From positions 3,211,001-3,275,000 of the forward strand of contig NZ_CP025430.1 in NCBI RefSeq assembly GCF_002847445.1: a stretch of DNA of 64,000 nucleotides, read 5' to 3'. This document shows, piece after piece, positions 29,360 to 37,870 of this stretch (position 1 is the first letter of the stretch; each line of letters begins with the position of its first letter). The DNA comes from Paracoccus zhejiangensis (lineage in GTDB: Bacteria > Pseudomonadota > Alphaproteobacteria > Rhodobacterales > Rhodobacteraceae). Position numbers and translations under genes: made by a program. Below the pieces are notes generated by a model that worked only from the letters and a program-made list of their open reading frames with translations, was not told the origin of the DNA and made no database searches.

Positions 29360-29956
29360 ATGGACGCGAAGCAGACGGGCAAATGGAAGGCGGCGCTGGA
29401 ATATGGCCCGCTGGTGGTGTTTTTCGTGGCCTTCCTGCTGCTGCGGGACAGGACCGTGCACCTCTTCGGACAGGATTATTCGGGCTTCATCGTCGCCACG
29501 CTGATCTTCATCCCGGCGCTCGTCCTATCGACGCTGGGGCTGTGGCGGCTGACCGGGAAACTGTCGCCGATGCAGGTGGCGACGCTGGTTCTGGTTCTCG
29601 TCTTCGGCGGGCTGTCGGTGTGGCTCAACGATCCGCGCTTCTTCAAGATGAAGCCGACGATCATCTATCTCCTCTTCGCCGGCATCCTTGGCTATGCGCT
29701 GTGGCGGCGCAAGAACTGGCTGGAAGCCGTGCTGTCCGAGGCGCTGCCGATGCGGCCCGAGGGCTGGCGCAAGCTGACCGCGCGGATGGCGCTGGCCTTT
29801 CTGGGCCTCGCCATTGCCAACGAGGTGGTCTGGCGCACCATGTCCGAGACCAGCTGGGTTTATTTCAAGACCTTCGGCCTGCCGCTTTTGCTGTTCATCT
29901 TCCTGATGGGCAATGCCGGCCTGTTCAAGGAGTACGGAATTGAACGCAAGGACTGA
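29360..29956 (+). CDS. yciB: Inner membrane-spanning protein YciB (IspZ-like)
   Basis: The 198-residue membrane protein belongs to the YciB/intracellular septation family, with about five helices. ALEYGPLVVFFVAFL is the conserved first helix. GLSVWLNDPRFFKMKPTIIYLLFAGIL is the family signature, and NEVVWRTMSETSWVYFKTFGLPLLLFIF closes the fold. GTG 29357 lies directly before ATG 29360; either could serve, and a GAGAGG sits just upstream. In E. coli the family affects envelope synthesis and septum formation. Its 3' end overlaps the glycosyltransferase gene by 17 bases. Confidence 0.92.
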   Translation: MDAKQTGKWKAALEYGPLVVFFVAFLLLRDRTVHLFGQDYSGFIVATLIFIPALVLSTLGLWRLTGKLSPMQVATLVLVLVFGGLSVWLNDPRFFKMKPTIIYLLFAGILGYALWRRKNWLEAVLSEALPMRPEGWRKLTARMALAFLGLAIANEVVWRTMSETSWVYFKTFGLPLLLFIFLMGNAGLFKEYGIERKD

Positions 29957-30800
29957 GCTGGCCGAGGGCGTGATCCTGCTGCCCCAAAGCGGCCAGAAGC
30001 TGGCCGTCTACCTGATCAACATGGACGGGGCAGTCGACCGGCTGGCGGCAATGCGTGCCAAGCTGGAGCAAGTGGGCATCGGCTTCCAGCGCATCCCCGG
30101 CGTGAACGGCAAGGCCATCGAGTTCCCGATCCCGGAATTCAGCGAATGGTCCTATCGCTATCTGCATGGCCGCCGCCGGACGCCGACCGAGGTCGGCTGC
30201 TACCTGAGCCATATCGACTGCACCCGGGCCTTCCTGGACAGCGATGCCGATCTGGCGCTGATCCTCGAGGATGACGCCTCGTTCCAGCCCGAATTCCTCG
30301 ACACGCTGGACCGTGCGGCGGCGCAGCGGCAGGGGTGGAACCTGCTGCGTCTGACCACGGTCAGCAAGGGGCGCAAATACCCCGTCCGCGATCTGGGCAA
30401 TGGTCACAGCATTGCCATCGCGTTGACCCGCGAGAAGGGCTCGGGCGCCTATGTCATCGACCGGTCGGCGGCGCGCTGGTTCGTCCAGAAGCTGGTGCCG
30501 ATGCGGCTGGCCTGGGACATCGCCTATGACCTGGAATATTTCGCCGGGCTCAAAGCCAGTTTCATCGAGCCGCCGGTCGCCAGCCAGATCTCCGACGAGG
30601 AATCGCAGGTGCAGCGGGGGCTGAGCATCTACAAGCTGCCGCGCTGGCGCTATTTCACCGTGCTGCCCTATCGCTTCTGGCTCGAGCTGAACCGGGTGAT
30701 CTGGCGCGGCGGACGGTTGCTCAGGGCCAAGCTGTTCGATCGTGCCGCTGCCGGGACGGCGGGGCGCGATGCACGGGCGAACCCGCCGCAGGAAGGCTGA
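29940..30800 (+). CDS. Glycosyltransferase family 25 protein
   Basis: The 286-residue cytosolic or membrane-associated glycosyltransferase is of the LPS/LOS type. LAVYLINMDGAVDRLAAMRA is the GT25 N-terminus, GVNGK and EVGCYLSHIDCTRAFL follow, and ILEDDASF carries the acidic donor-binding motif. The best start is TTG 29940, inside the yciB 3' end, because AAGGAG lies 7 bases upstream; ATG 29913 would add 9 unlike residues. No other LPS genes are adjacent, so the acceptor is unknown. The C-terminus is basic and may touch the membrane. Confidence 0.85.
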   Translation: MNARTELAEGVILLPQSGQKLAVYLINMDGAVDRLAAMRAKLEQVGIGFQRIPGVNGKAIEFPIPEFSEWSYRYLHGRRRTPTEVGCYLSHIDCTRAFLDSDADLALILEDDASFQPEFLDTLDRAAAQRQGWNLLRLTTVSKGRKYPVRDLGNGHSIAIALTREKGSGAYVIDRSAARWFVQKLVPMRLAWDIAYDLEYFAGLKASFIEPPVASQISDEESQVQRGLSIYKLPRWRYFTVLPYRFWLELNRVIWRGGRLLRAKLFDRAAAGTAGRDARANPPQEG

Positions 30801-30807
30801 TCCGCAC

Positions 30808-31707
30808 TCAGGCGCGCAAGCCGCCGAGCGTGGCGGGCGGGGCCAGCAGCCGCGACCAGCGCGGCTCGACCTGCGCGGGCAATTGCCGGCGCAGGAGGTT
30901 CAGCGGCAGGGCCCAAGGCTGGCACAGCGCGGTGCGGTAGAAATCGAAGACACCCGCCCGCAGATATGGCGTCCAGTGTGACAGGCGGCGCGGGCGGCCA
31001 TCCATCGGAAAGCCAAGCGCCGATAGCATCGCCAGCGTGTCCCGGTCGTCGATCTGGATGTCGATCCAGTTTGGGCGCGGATCTTCCAGCCCAAAGCCGA
31101 GCGCCTGCCGGCGGCGACCCGAGACGAACAGTTCCAGCCCGAAATCGAACAGGTCATTCTCGCGCGAGGTGATGTTCAGCACCTCCGCCCGCTGGCCCGC
31201 CGGACTGTCCAGCGCCGCCGCGGCGGCACAGCGGAACTCGGCAGCGGCCAGCAGCAACAGCCGGCCAGCCGCGCCAGGGCTGACATGCTGCAGCGCCTGC
31301 AGCATCACCCGCGCGCCAAGCGAATGGCCGATCAGGGCCACCGGTCTGTTCGCCTCCTCGGCCAGCCGGTCGATCAGCCGTGCCAGAGATCGACCAGCCT
31401 GCTCGGCCCGGCGATAGGCGCCGCGCAATGTGCCGCGTGCTTCCCAGCCAAATCCGACGGCCAGACCCTCGCCGGCGCGCCCCCCTTGGAAGCCGAGGGC
31501 GCGGGGCCAGGAGAGGACCGGGCCAGCCGTGCTTTCGGGGTCCAGTGCCAGGATGTGGCGATGGGGGTCGTGACCCGGATGATGGGGAGAGAAGCGATAG
31601 CCGTGCACCATGACGACGACTGGCGCATCAGCGGCCAGCGTCGTCGCCGGATCGCGGAACTGGCCGGTCGAAACCGGCGCGTCGGAGTTGACATGCAGCA
31701 CAGCCAT
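30808..31707 (-). CDS. Alpha/beta hydrolase family protein
   Basis: The 299-residue soluble protein has VVMVHGYRFSPHHPGHDPHRH as the oxyanion strand. VALIGHSLGARVMLQAL is the nucleophile elbow (Ser in GHSLG), and SRENDLFDFGLELF probably carries the acid. No signal peptide is evident. It converges on the GT25 gene with a 7-base gap and is divergent from fhs. Substrate is unknown; the form resembles DUF900-type or esterase proteins of Rhodobacterales. Confidence 0.85.
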   Translation of the reverse strand: MAVLHVNSDAPVSTGQFRDPATTLAADAPVVVMVHGYRFSPHHPGHDPHRHILALDPESTAGPVLSWPRALGFQGGRAGEGLAVGFGWEARGTLRGAYRRAEQAGRSLARLIDRLAEEANRPVALIGHSLGARVMLQALQHVSPGAAGRLLLLAAAEFRCAAAAALDSPAGQRAEVLNITSRENDLFDFGLELFVSGRRRQALGFGLEDPRPNWIDIQIDDRDTLAMLSALGFPMDGRPRRLSHWTPYLRAGVFDFYRTALCQPWALPLNLLRRQLPAQVEPRWSRLLAPPATLGGLRA

Positions 31708-31919
31708 GAATCGGTCATCCGTTTACCAGTCACAAGGTTTCCATGCCCTGATGATGCGACAGTGGCGTGAACGCGGCGTTAAAGCTGCGTGAAGCCAGCG
31801 CGCGCAACGGCTGCGAATACGCCTCAACTGCAGGCGGTTAGGCGATGGTGCGGAAATGGTGTCGCGCCGGCGCAATCGCGGCTAACCTGCCCGGGACAGA
31901 CCGGTACGGGAGGAACGGG

Positions 31920-33596
31920 ATGGCTTTCAAATCCGATATCGAGATCGCGCGGGCGGCAAAGAAACTACCGATCCAGAAGATCGGCGAAAGGCTCGGGATC
32001 GGGGCCGAGGACCTGGTGCCCTATGGCCATGACAAGGCTAAGGTCAGCCAACGCTTCATCGAATCGATCCAGGATCGGCCGAATGGCAAGCTGATCCTTG
32101 TCACCGCGATCAACCCGACGCCCGCGGGCGAGGGCAAGACCACGACCACTGTGGGTCTGGGCGACGGCCTGAACGCCATCGGCAAGAAGGCGGCGATCTG
32201 CATCCGCGAGGCTTCGCTGGGTCCGAATTTCGGAATGAAGGGGGGCGCGGCCGGTGGCGGCTATGCCCAGATCGTGCCGATGGAAGACATGAACCTGCAT
32301 TTCACCGGCGATTTCCACGCCATCACCAGCGCCCATTCGCTGCTGTCCGCGATGATCGACAACCATATCTACTGGGGCAACGAGCTGGCAATCGACATGC
32401 GCCGCGTGGTCTGGCGCCGCGTAGTGGACATGAATGACCGGGCGCTGCGGCAGATCACCGCCGCGCTGGGGGGCGTGGCCAACGGTTTCCCGCGCGAGAC
32501 CGGCTATGACATCACCGTCGCCTCGGAGGTGATGGCGATCCTCTGCCTCTCGCGCGACCTGAAGGACCTCGAAAAGCGGCTGGGGGACATGATCGTCGCC
32601 TATCGCCGCGATCACAGCCCGGTCTATTGCCGTGACCTGAAGGCCGAGGGGGCGATGACGGTTCTGTTGAAAGACGCCATGCAGCCCAATCTGGTCCAGA
32701 CGCTGGAGCATAACCCGGCCTTCGTCCACGGCGGACCGTTTGCCAATATCGCCCATGGCTGCAACTCGGTCATCGCCACCACCACGGCGCTGAAACTGGC
32801 CGATTACGTTGTGACCGAGGCCGGCTTCGGTGCCGATCTGGGGGCCGAGAAGTTCATGAACATCAAGTGCCGCAAGGCCGGGCTGAAGCCGGATTGCGTC
32901 GTGCTGGTGGCGACCGTTCGGGCGATGAAGATGAACGGTGGTGTCGCCAAGGCCGATCTCGGCCCCGAGAACGTCGCGGCGGTCAAAAAGGGCTGCGCCA
33001 ACCTGGGCCGGCATATCGAGAACCTGCACGGCTTCGGCGTGCCGGTGGTCGTGGCGATCAACCATTTCAGCGGCGATAGCGAGGCCGAGATCGAGGCGGT
33101 GCAAAGCTATGTCTCGGGCCGGGGCGCCGAGGCGATCGTCAGCCGGCACTGGGAACAGGGCGGCAAGGGCGCGGTCAACCTGGCGATGCGCGTGGCCGAG
33201 ATCGCCGATAGTGGCCGGTCGCAATTCGCGCCGCTTTACGAGGACGAGATGCCGCTGTTCGAGAAGATCCGCACCATCGCCACGCGCATCTATCGCGCCG
33301 ACGAGGTGCTGGCCGACAAACGCATCCGCGACCAGCTGCACGCCTGGGAGGATCAGGGCTATGGCCATCTGCCGGTCTGCATGGCCAAGACCCAGTACAG
33401 CTTCTCGACCGATCCGAACCTGCGCGGCGCGCCGACCGGCCATTCCGTCCCGGTACGCGAGGTGCGGCTGTCGGCAGGGGCGGGCTTCGTGGTGGTGATC
33501 TGCGGCGAAATCATGACCATGCCGGGCCTGCCGCGCCATCCCTCGGCCGAATCGATCCGGCTGAACGAGGCGGGGCAGATCGAGGGGTTGTTCTGA
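31920..33596 (+). CDS. fhs: Formate-tetrahydrofolate ligase
   Basis: The 558-residue cytosolic enzyme makes 10-formyltetrahydrofolate from formate, ATP and tetrahydrofolate. [21 protein letters not shown] is the usual start. [12 protein letters not shown] (66-77) is the P-loop, [15 protein letters not shown] sequence appears as [16 protein letters not shown], and [20 protein letters not shown] is highly conserved. GGGAGGAACGGG precedes ATG 31920. The 212-base gap upstream shows no riboswitch-like fold that I could recognise. A hairpin at 33608-33631 follows the stop. No folD or other one-carbon genes are in the window. Confidence 0.97.
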   Translation: MAFKSDIEIARAAKKLPIQKIGERLGIGAEDLVPYGHDKAKVSQRFIESIQDRPNGKLILVTAINPTPAGEGKTTTTVGLGDGLNAIGKKAAICIREASLGPNFGMKGGAAGGGYAQIVPMEDMNLHFTGDFHAITSAHSLLSAMIDNHIYWGNELAIDMRRVVWRRVVDMNDRALRQITAALGGVANGFPRETGYDITVASEVMAILCLSRDLKDLEKRLGDMIVAYRRDHSPVYCRDLKAEGAMTVLLKDAMQPNLVQTLEHNPAFVHGGPFANIAHGCNSVIATTTALKLADYVVTEAGFGADLGAEKFMNIKCRKAGLKPDCVVLVATVRAMKMNGGVAKADLGPENVAAVKKGCANLGRHIENLHGFGVPVVVAINHFSGDSEAEIEAVQSYVSGRGAEAIVSRHWEQGGKGAVNLAMRVAEIADSGRSQFAPLYEDEMPLFEKIRTIATRIYRADEVLADKRIRDQLHAWEDQGYGHLPVCMAKTQYSFSTDPNLRGAPTGHSVPVREVRLSAGAGFVVVICGEIMTMPGLPRHPSAESIRLNEAGQIEGLF

Positions 33597-33607
33597 CCCT
33601 CGTTGAC

Positions 33608-33631
33608 GCGGAAGTGACAATGCATTTCCGC
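33608..33631 (+). terminator. Hairpin downstream of fhs
   Basis: Arms GCGGAAGTG and CATTTCCGC (one G-T wobble) surround a 6-base loop 12 bases past the fhs stop. No strong T-run follows, so it is a weak terminator or 3' end stabiliser. Confidence 0.45.
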
Positions 33632-33754
33632 ACAGAACCTGTGTGGCCCTGTGCGTTTAACGCGGGGCCGCCAGACCCTTAATCCACTCCTATGCGAAGG
33701 GACCAGGCACCGAGGAAAGGTAACCGTCCCCCCGCCAGAAACAGGAGATGTGAT

Positions 33755-34195
33755 ATGTTCACGAAATCGATCCTTACCGCCGCCGCCCTTGCCGTGGCGC
33801 TTCCCTTTGCCGCCAATGCCAATGACGGGCAGGCGATGCAGGCCGCGACCCTGAATGTGGACGCCTCGGCCTTCACCACCAACGAGCTGGCCCAGATCGC
33901 TGCCGAGCGCGGCGACACCCGCAAGGCCGAACGCGCCGCCCGGATCCAGGCGCAGAAGACCGAAGTCCCCGGCGTCACCAATGCCGGCCGCGACATGCAG
34001 GCCGCGATCCTGAACCTCGACCCGGCCAACTTCACCACCAATGAACTTGCCCAGATCGACGCCGAGACGAGTGCACTGGCCAAGGCCGAGCGCATCGAGA
34101 AGATCCTCGACGAGAAATCGGGCGCGACCGTTTCGACCTCGGGCGTCAAATCCCTGACCGTCGAATATGTCCACCATGGTCGTGACGACGCCTGA
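33755..34195 (+). CDS. Small exported protein with an internal duplication
   Basis: The 146-residue product starts MFTKSILTAAALAVALPFAANAN, a clear Sec signal peptide. The mature part contains two copies of one module 53 residues apart (28-64 and 81-116). Over the first 21 positions 16 are identical, including MQAA, LN and FTTNELAQI, each followed by an Ala/Glu/Arg helix. CAGGAGATGTGAT precedes the ATG. Similar short exported proteins are seen in Rhodobacterales without known function. It is flanked by a hairpin after fhs and a strong terminator, so it is a single-gene unit. Confidence 0.85.
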   Translation: MFTKSILTAAALAVALPFAANANDGQAMQAATLNVDASAFTTNELAQIAAERGDTRKAERAARIQAQKTEVPGVTNAGRDMQAAILNLDPANFTTNELAQIDAETSALAKAERIEKILDEKSGATVSTSGVKSLTVEYVHHGRDDA

Positions 34196-34245
34196 GCCGC
34201 GGAATGACCCTTCGGGGGCAAGACCGCAGCCGGACTGACAGAGAA

Positions 34246-34280
34246 GGGCGGGCCAGCATGTGCTGACCCGCCCTTTTCTT
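34246..34280. terminator. Intrinsic terminator between convergent genes
   Basis: GGGCGGG and CCCGCCC form the outer stem, extended by CAGCA/TGCTG after one mismatch, and TTTTCTT follows on the plus strand. It ends the small exported-protein gene. On the minus strand the stem is followed by CTTCTC, so it may also stop readthrough from the BKACE operon. Confidence 0.85.
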
Positions 34281-34296
34281 GTCCTGGGCGCCGCCG

Positions 34297-35133
34297 TCAG
34301 GCCGGCATGGCGAGGCCGAGGATCTGCCGCGCCTGCTGCCAGGTCGCCACCGGGCGGTCGTATTTGCCGCAAAGCTCGACCGTGCGCGCGACCAGCGCGG
34401 CATTGGACGGGGCGAGGGTATCGCGGTCGAGCCGCACGTTATCCTCGAGCCCGGTGCGGGCATGGCCGCCCGAGGAAATGGCCCAGTCATTGATGGTCAG
34501 CTGGTTCGACCCGATCCCCGCCGCGCACCATGGCGCATCCTCGCCGAACAGCCGCTTGACCGTGTGGATGTAGTAGTCGAACACATCGCGATCGACCGGC
34601 ATGGCGTTCTTCACCCCCATGACGAACTGCACATAAGGTGTGTCCTTGATCCGGCCGTCAGCGTGCATCTTGGCCGCCTGCAGGATGTGCGACAGGTCAA
34701 AGGCCTCGATCTCGGGCTTCACGCCATGGGCCAGCATCTCGCTGGCCAGCCAGTCCACCAGGTCGGGCGGGTTCTCGTAGACCCGCGTCGGAAAATTGTT
34801 CGACCCGACCGACAGCGAGGCCATGTCGGGCGACAAGGGCAGCATTCCGCCCCGCGCCTGACCCGCGCCCGAGCGCCCGCCGGTCGACAGTTGCACGATC
34901 ATGCCGGGGCAGTGCTTTTCCAGCCCCTCCTTCAGCGCAGCAAATCGCGCCGGATCGCTGCTGGCTTTGCCCTCGTCGTCCCGGACATGGCAATGGGCGA
35001 TGGTGGCCCCGGCCTCGAAGGCCTCTTGGGTGCTCTCGATCTGTTCCGAAATGGTGATCGGCACCGCCGGATTGTTCTCTTTGGTCGGAAGCGAGCCGGT
35101 GATGGCCACGCAGATGATGCAGGGTTTGGTCAT
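34297..35133 (-). CDS. Beta-keto acid cleavage enzyme (BKACE/DUF849)
   Basis: The 278-residue zinc enzyme of the Kce/BKACE family condenses a beta-keto acid with acetyl-CoA to give acetoacetate and a new acyl-CoA. AHCHVRDDEGK holds the HxH zinc ligands, VQLSTGGRSG the phosphate-side loop, and GGHARTGLEDN the third zinc ligand (Glu). The start MTKPCIICVAITGS at 35133 has GAGG nine bases upstream. The gene is last in pcaC-pcaH-pcaG-BKACE. The likely substrate is therefore beta-ketoadipate, yielding succinyl-CoA and acetoacetate in place of PcaIJ and PcaF. The substrate is inference from context. Confidence 0.88.
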   Translation of the reverse strand: MTKPCIICVAITGSLPTKENNPAVPITISEQIESTQEAFEAGATIAHCHVRDDEGKASSDPARFAALKEGLEKHCPGMIVQLSTGGRSGAGQARGGMLPLSPDMASLSVGSNNFPTRVYENPPDLVDWLASEMLAHGVKPEIEAFDLSHILQAAKMHADGRIKDTPYVQFVMGVKNAMPVDRDVFDYYIHTVKRLFGEDAPWCAAGIGSNQLTINDWAISSGGHARTGLEDNVRLDRDTLAPSNAALVARTVELCGKYDRPVATWQQARQILGLAMPA

Positions 35134-35143
35134 GAGTGCGGCC

Positions 35144-35764
35144 TCAGATGTCGAAGAAGACGGTTTCGTCATCGCCCTGAAGGCGGATGTCGAAGCGATA
35201 GACGGGGATGCCGTCGCGCATCTCGCGCGTGGCGATCAGCGTGGCGCGGCGCTTTTCCCATTCGATCAGGTTGATGACCGGGTCCTTGGCATTGGCCTCG
35301 GTCTCGTCGCCGAAATACATCCGGGTGTTCAACCCGATATTGATGCCCCTCGAGACGAGCCACAGGTTCAGATGCGGCGCCATCAGCCGGCCATTGCGGC
35401 CCATGACCGGGCCGGGCTTCACCGTATCGAAGCCCCATTCGCCGGTGTCGAAATCGGTGATCACCCGGCCCCAGCCGCGAAAGCCCTCTTCGACCTCGCC
35501 GCCGCCTTCGGGATGCGCGTAATGGCCCTCGGCATTGGCCTGCCAGACCTCGATCAGCACATCCTTGACCGGGCTGCCGATGCCGTCGATCACCAGACCC
35601 TCGACCCGGATCCGCTCGCCCTTGGCATTCGGCCCGGCAATGTCCCAGCCCAGTTCCTCGCGGTAGATGTCGAACCCCGCAGCCCCCGGCGCAAGCCCGA
35701 TATGGACATAAGGGCCAGCGGTCTGCGAGGCGCTTTCACGAAGATAATCAAGCTTCTGTGCCAT
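35144..35764 (-). CDS. pcaG: Protocatechuate 3,4-dioxygenase alpha subunit
   Basis: The 206-residue non-catalytic partner of PcaH forms the intradiol ring-cleaving enzyme. MAQKLDYLRESASQTAGPYVHIG is typical of PcaG, followed by VIEVWQANAEGHYAHP-like sequence and PHLNLWLVSRGINIGLNTRMYFGDE. It starts 2 bases after pcaH ends. The alpha subunit contributes to the substrate pocket but not iron ligation. Frame extension upstream of 35764 lies within pcaH and is ignored. Confidence 0.96.
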   Translation of the reverse strand: MAQKLDYLRESASQTAGPYVHIGLAPGAAGFDIYREELGWDIAGPNAKGERIRVEGLVIDGIGSPVKDVLIEVWQANAEGHYAHPEGGGEVEEGFRGWGRVITDFDTGEWGFDTVKPGPVMGRNGRLMAPHLNLWLVSRGINIGLNTRMYFGDETEANAKDPVINLIEWEKRRATLIATREMRDGIPVYRFDIRLQGDDETVFFDI

Positions 35765-35766
35765 GC

Positions 35767-36483
35767 TCAGTTCCCCTCCGGCCGATTCTCGAAATAGGTC
35801 GACCGCCGCCCGCGCAGCACGATGTCGAACTTGTAGGCGATGCTGTCCAAGGGCACGGTCGCGTTCAGATCCAGCTTCGCGGTCAGTTGCTCGATGGCGT
35901 CCTGATCGGGGATCGTCGCCACAATCGGACATTTCGCGATCAGCGGATCGCCTTCGAAATAGAGCTGGGTGATCAGCCGCTGGCTGAAGGAATGGCCGAA
36001 GACCGAAACATGGATATGCGCCGGCCGCCAGTTGTTCACCCAGTTGCGCCAGGGATAGGCGCCGGGCTTGATGGTGCGGAATACATAGCGCCCCTCGGCA
36101 TCGGTGATGGTCCGCCCGCAGCCGCCGAAATTCGGATCGAGCGCGCCCAGATAGGTATCCTTCTTGTGGCGATAGCGGCCGGAGGCATTGGCCTGCCAGA
36201 TCTCGACCAGCGTATGCGGCACGGGGCGGGCGTTCTCGTCCAGCACCCTTCCATGGACGATGATCCGCTCGCCCACCGGATCACCGGATTTGGCATAGTT
36301 GCGGATCAGGTCATTATCGACCCGGTCGATGTCATTGTGACCGAAGGTCGGGCCGGTGATCTCGGACGCCGATTGCTGCAGCGAGATCATCGAATAGCGC
36401 GGGCTGCGCGCCACCGAGGTCTTGTAATCCGGGGTCAGCGCGGGCGGGTGCAGGCGCCGGTCGCGTTGGTAATATTCTCTCAT
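35767..36483 (-). CDS. pcaH: Protocatechuate 3,4-dioxygenase beta subunit
   Basis: The 238-residue iron(III)-bearing subunit opens protocatechuate to 3-carboxy-cis,cis-muconate. The metal-binding Tyr/His set is visible: a Tyr in [12 protein letters not shown], a Tyr in [10 protein letters not shown] and the HIH pair in [40 protein letters not shown] is the intradiol dioxygenase signature. Its ATG overlaps the pcaC stop as ATGA. The order pcaC-pcaH-pcaG is that of a compact pca operon. Confidence 0.97.
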   Translation of the reverse strand: MREYYQRDRRLHPPALTPDYKTSVARSPRYSMISLQQSASEITGPTFGHNDIDRVDNDLIRNYAKSGDPVGERIIVHGRVLDENARPVPHTLVEIWQANASGRYRHKKDTYLGALDPNFGGCGRTITDAEGRYVFRTIKPGAYPWRNWVNNWRPAHIHVSVFGHSFSQRLITQLYFEGDPLIAKCPIVATIPDQDAIEQLTAKLDLNATVPLDSIAYKFDIVLRGRRSTYFENRPEGN

Positions 36484-36884
36484 TTCTGCTCCTCCTCGGC
36501 GGCGTCCATTTCGGCATAGGTCTGCTTGGCCAGCTTCAGCGCGTGGTTGGCGCGCGGCACGCCGGCATAGATGGCGACATGCTGGAAGGCCTCGGCCACG
36601 TCGCGGCGGCTGGCGCCGGTGCGGGCGGTGGCGCGGATATGCATCGGGATTTCCTCGAAATTCCCGGTCGCGGCCAGCAGCGCCAGCGTCAGCATGGATC
36701 GCTCGCGCAAGCTGATCGCCTCGCTGGCCCAGACCGTGCCCCAGGCGCCTTCGGTGATCATGGTCTGAAAGGGCGCGTCGAGGTCGGACTTGGCGGCCTC
36801 GGCCCGGTTCACATGGGCATCACCCAGAACGCGGCGGCGGACAGCCATGCCGGCCTCATGACGGGATTGCGAATTGTCTTGCAT
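36480..36884 (-). CDS. pcaC: 4-carboxymuconolactone decarboxylase
   Basis: The 134-residue AhpD-like enzyme converts 4-carboxymuconolactone to beta-ketoadipate enol-lactone. [25 protein letters not shown] is the PcaC start region, [32 protein letters not shown] the core, and [27 protein letters not shown] the conserved C-terminal helix pair. AGGAGG lies 8 bases upstream of the ATG at 36884. It is first in the operon and divergent from pcaQ. PcaB and PcaD, the neighbouring steps, are not encoded in the window. Confidence 0.96.
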   Translation of the reverse strand: MQDNSQSRHEAGMAVRRRVLGDAHVNRAEAAKSDLDAPFQTMITEGAWGTVWASEAISLRERSMLTLALLAATGNFEEIPMHIRATARTGASRRDVAEAFQHVAIYAGVPRANHALKLAKQTYAEMDAAEEEQK

Positions 36885-36953
36885 CAGAAATCCTCCTGTC
36901 CATAACTTAGCCGCCATGATCCAGCCGCGATAATGCAAAATGGGGCAATTTTC

Positions 36954-36969
36954 ATAACCATATGATTAT
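36954..36969. promoter_or_regulatory. Candidate PcaQ-binding dyad
   Basis: ATAACCATATGATTAT is a near-perfect palindrome (14 of 16 positions symmetric) covering the pcaQ start codon in the 77-base gap to pcaC. A second ATAAC lies at 36902-36906. PcaQ operators in rhizobia are built on ATAACC half-sites, so this is a plausible autoregulatory and activation site. It was found by eye. Confidence 0.45.
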
Positions 36970-37870
36970 GCATCCCGGCGTCAAACTGCGGCATCTGCGC
37001 GCCTTCGCCGCCATTGCGGATGAGGGCAGCCTCTCGGCTGTCGCCCGCGCCCAAGGCATCACCCAGCCGGCGCTGAGCCGCACGCTGGCGGAGCTGGAGG
37101 ATCTGATCGGCCTGCCGCTTTTCAGCCGCGAGAACCGCCGGCTGGTGCTGACCCAGCAGGGCGCGGTGTTTCGCCGTCATGTCCATCGGGCACTGCAGGC
37201 GCTGGATGCGGGGGCGGCGGCGCTGCGGCCCGGTAATAGCGCCGGGGTGATCCGTGTCGGCATCCTGCCCACGGCGGCGACGCGGTTGTTTCCGCTGGTG
37301 GCGCTGCGTCTGCGCGAGATCGCGCCCGAGCTGTTGCTGAAGATCGAGACCGGGCCGCATACCTATCTGGTGCGTCTCTTGCGCGACGGGCAGATCGACC
37401 TGATGGTCGGTCGGATGCCCGATGCCGGCGAGATGGCGGGGCTGGCCTTCCAGCATCTCTACGAGGAAGAGGTCGTGCTGGTCGCCCGCGCCGGCCATCC
37501 GCTGGCCGATCTGTCCCCGCGCGACTTGCTGCGGCAGGTGCCGGTGGTGCTGCCGCCCGAAACAGCGATCATCCGCCGCCCGGTGAACGAATACCTCGCC
37601 GCGCTGAACCTGATCGGGTTGCGTCCGGCTTTCGAGACGGCGGCGCTCGCCATTGGCCGGGGCATTCTGGCGGCCTCGGATGCGGTCTGGTTCATCTCGC
37701 GCGGCGTGATCGGGGCCGAACTGGATCGCGGCGATCTGGTCGAGATCCCGACCGGGGTGCGGTTCCTCTCGGGGGCGGTCGGGCTGACCTATCGCCAGTC
37801 GGGGGCGCCGGTGCCGGGGCTCGATCTGCTGATGCAGCTGGCTCAGGACGGTGCGGCCCCACATGGCTAG
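36962..37870 (+). CDS. pcaQ: LysR-type regulator PcaQ
   Basis: The 302-residue DNA-binding regulator is divergent from pcaCHG-BKACE. VKLRHLRAFAAIADEGSLSAVARAQGITQPALSRTLAELE is the winged HTH. GVIRVGILPTAATRLFPLVALRLREIAPELLLKIETGPH opens the effector domain. In rhizobia PcaQ activates pca genes with beta-carboxymuconate or muconolactone as inducer. Its stop shares the CTAG at 37867-37870 with the quiC stop on the other strand. Confidence 0.9.
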   Translation: MIMHPGVKLRHLRAFAAIADEGSLSAVARAQGITQPALSRTLAELEDLIGLPLFSRENRRLVLTQQGAVFRRHVHRALQALDAGAAALRPGNSAGVIRVGILPTAATRLFPLVALRLREIAPELLLKIETGPHTYLVRLLRDGQIDLMVGRMPDAGEMAGLAFQHLYEEEVVLVARAGHPLADLSPRDLLRQVPVVLPPETAIIRRPVNEYLAALNLIGLRPAFETAALAIGRGILAASDAVWFISRGVIGAELDRGDLVEIPTGVRFLSGAVGLTYRQSGAPVPGLDLLMQLAQDGAAPHG

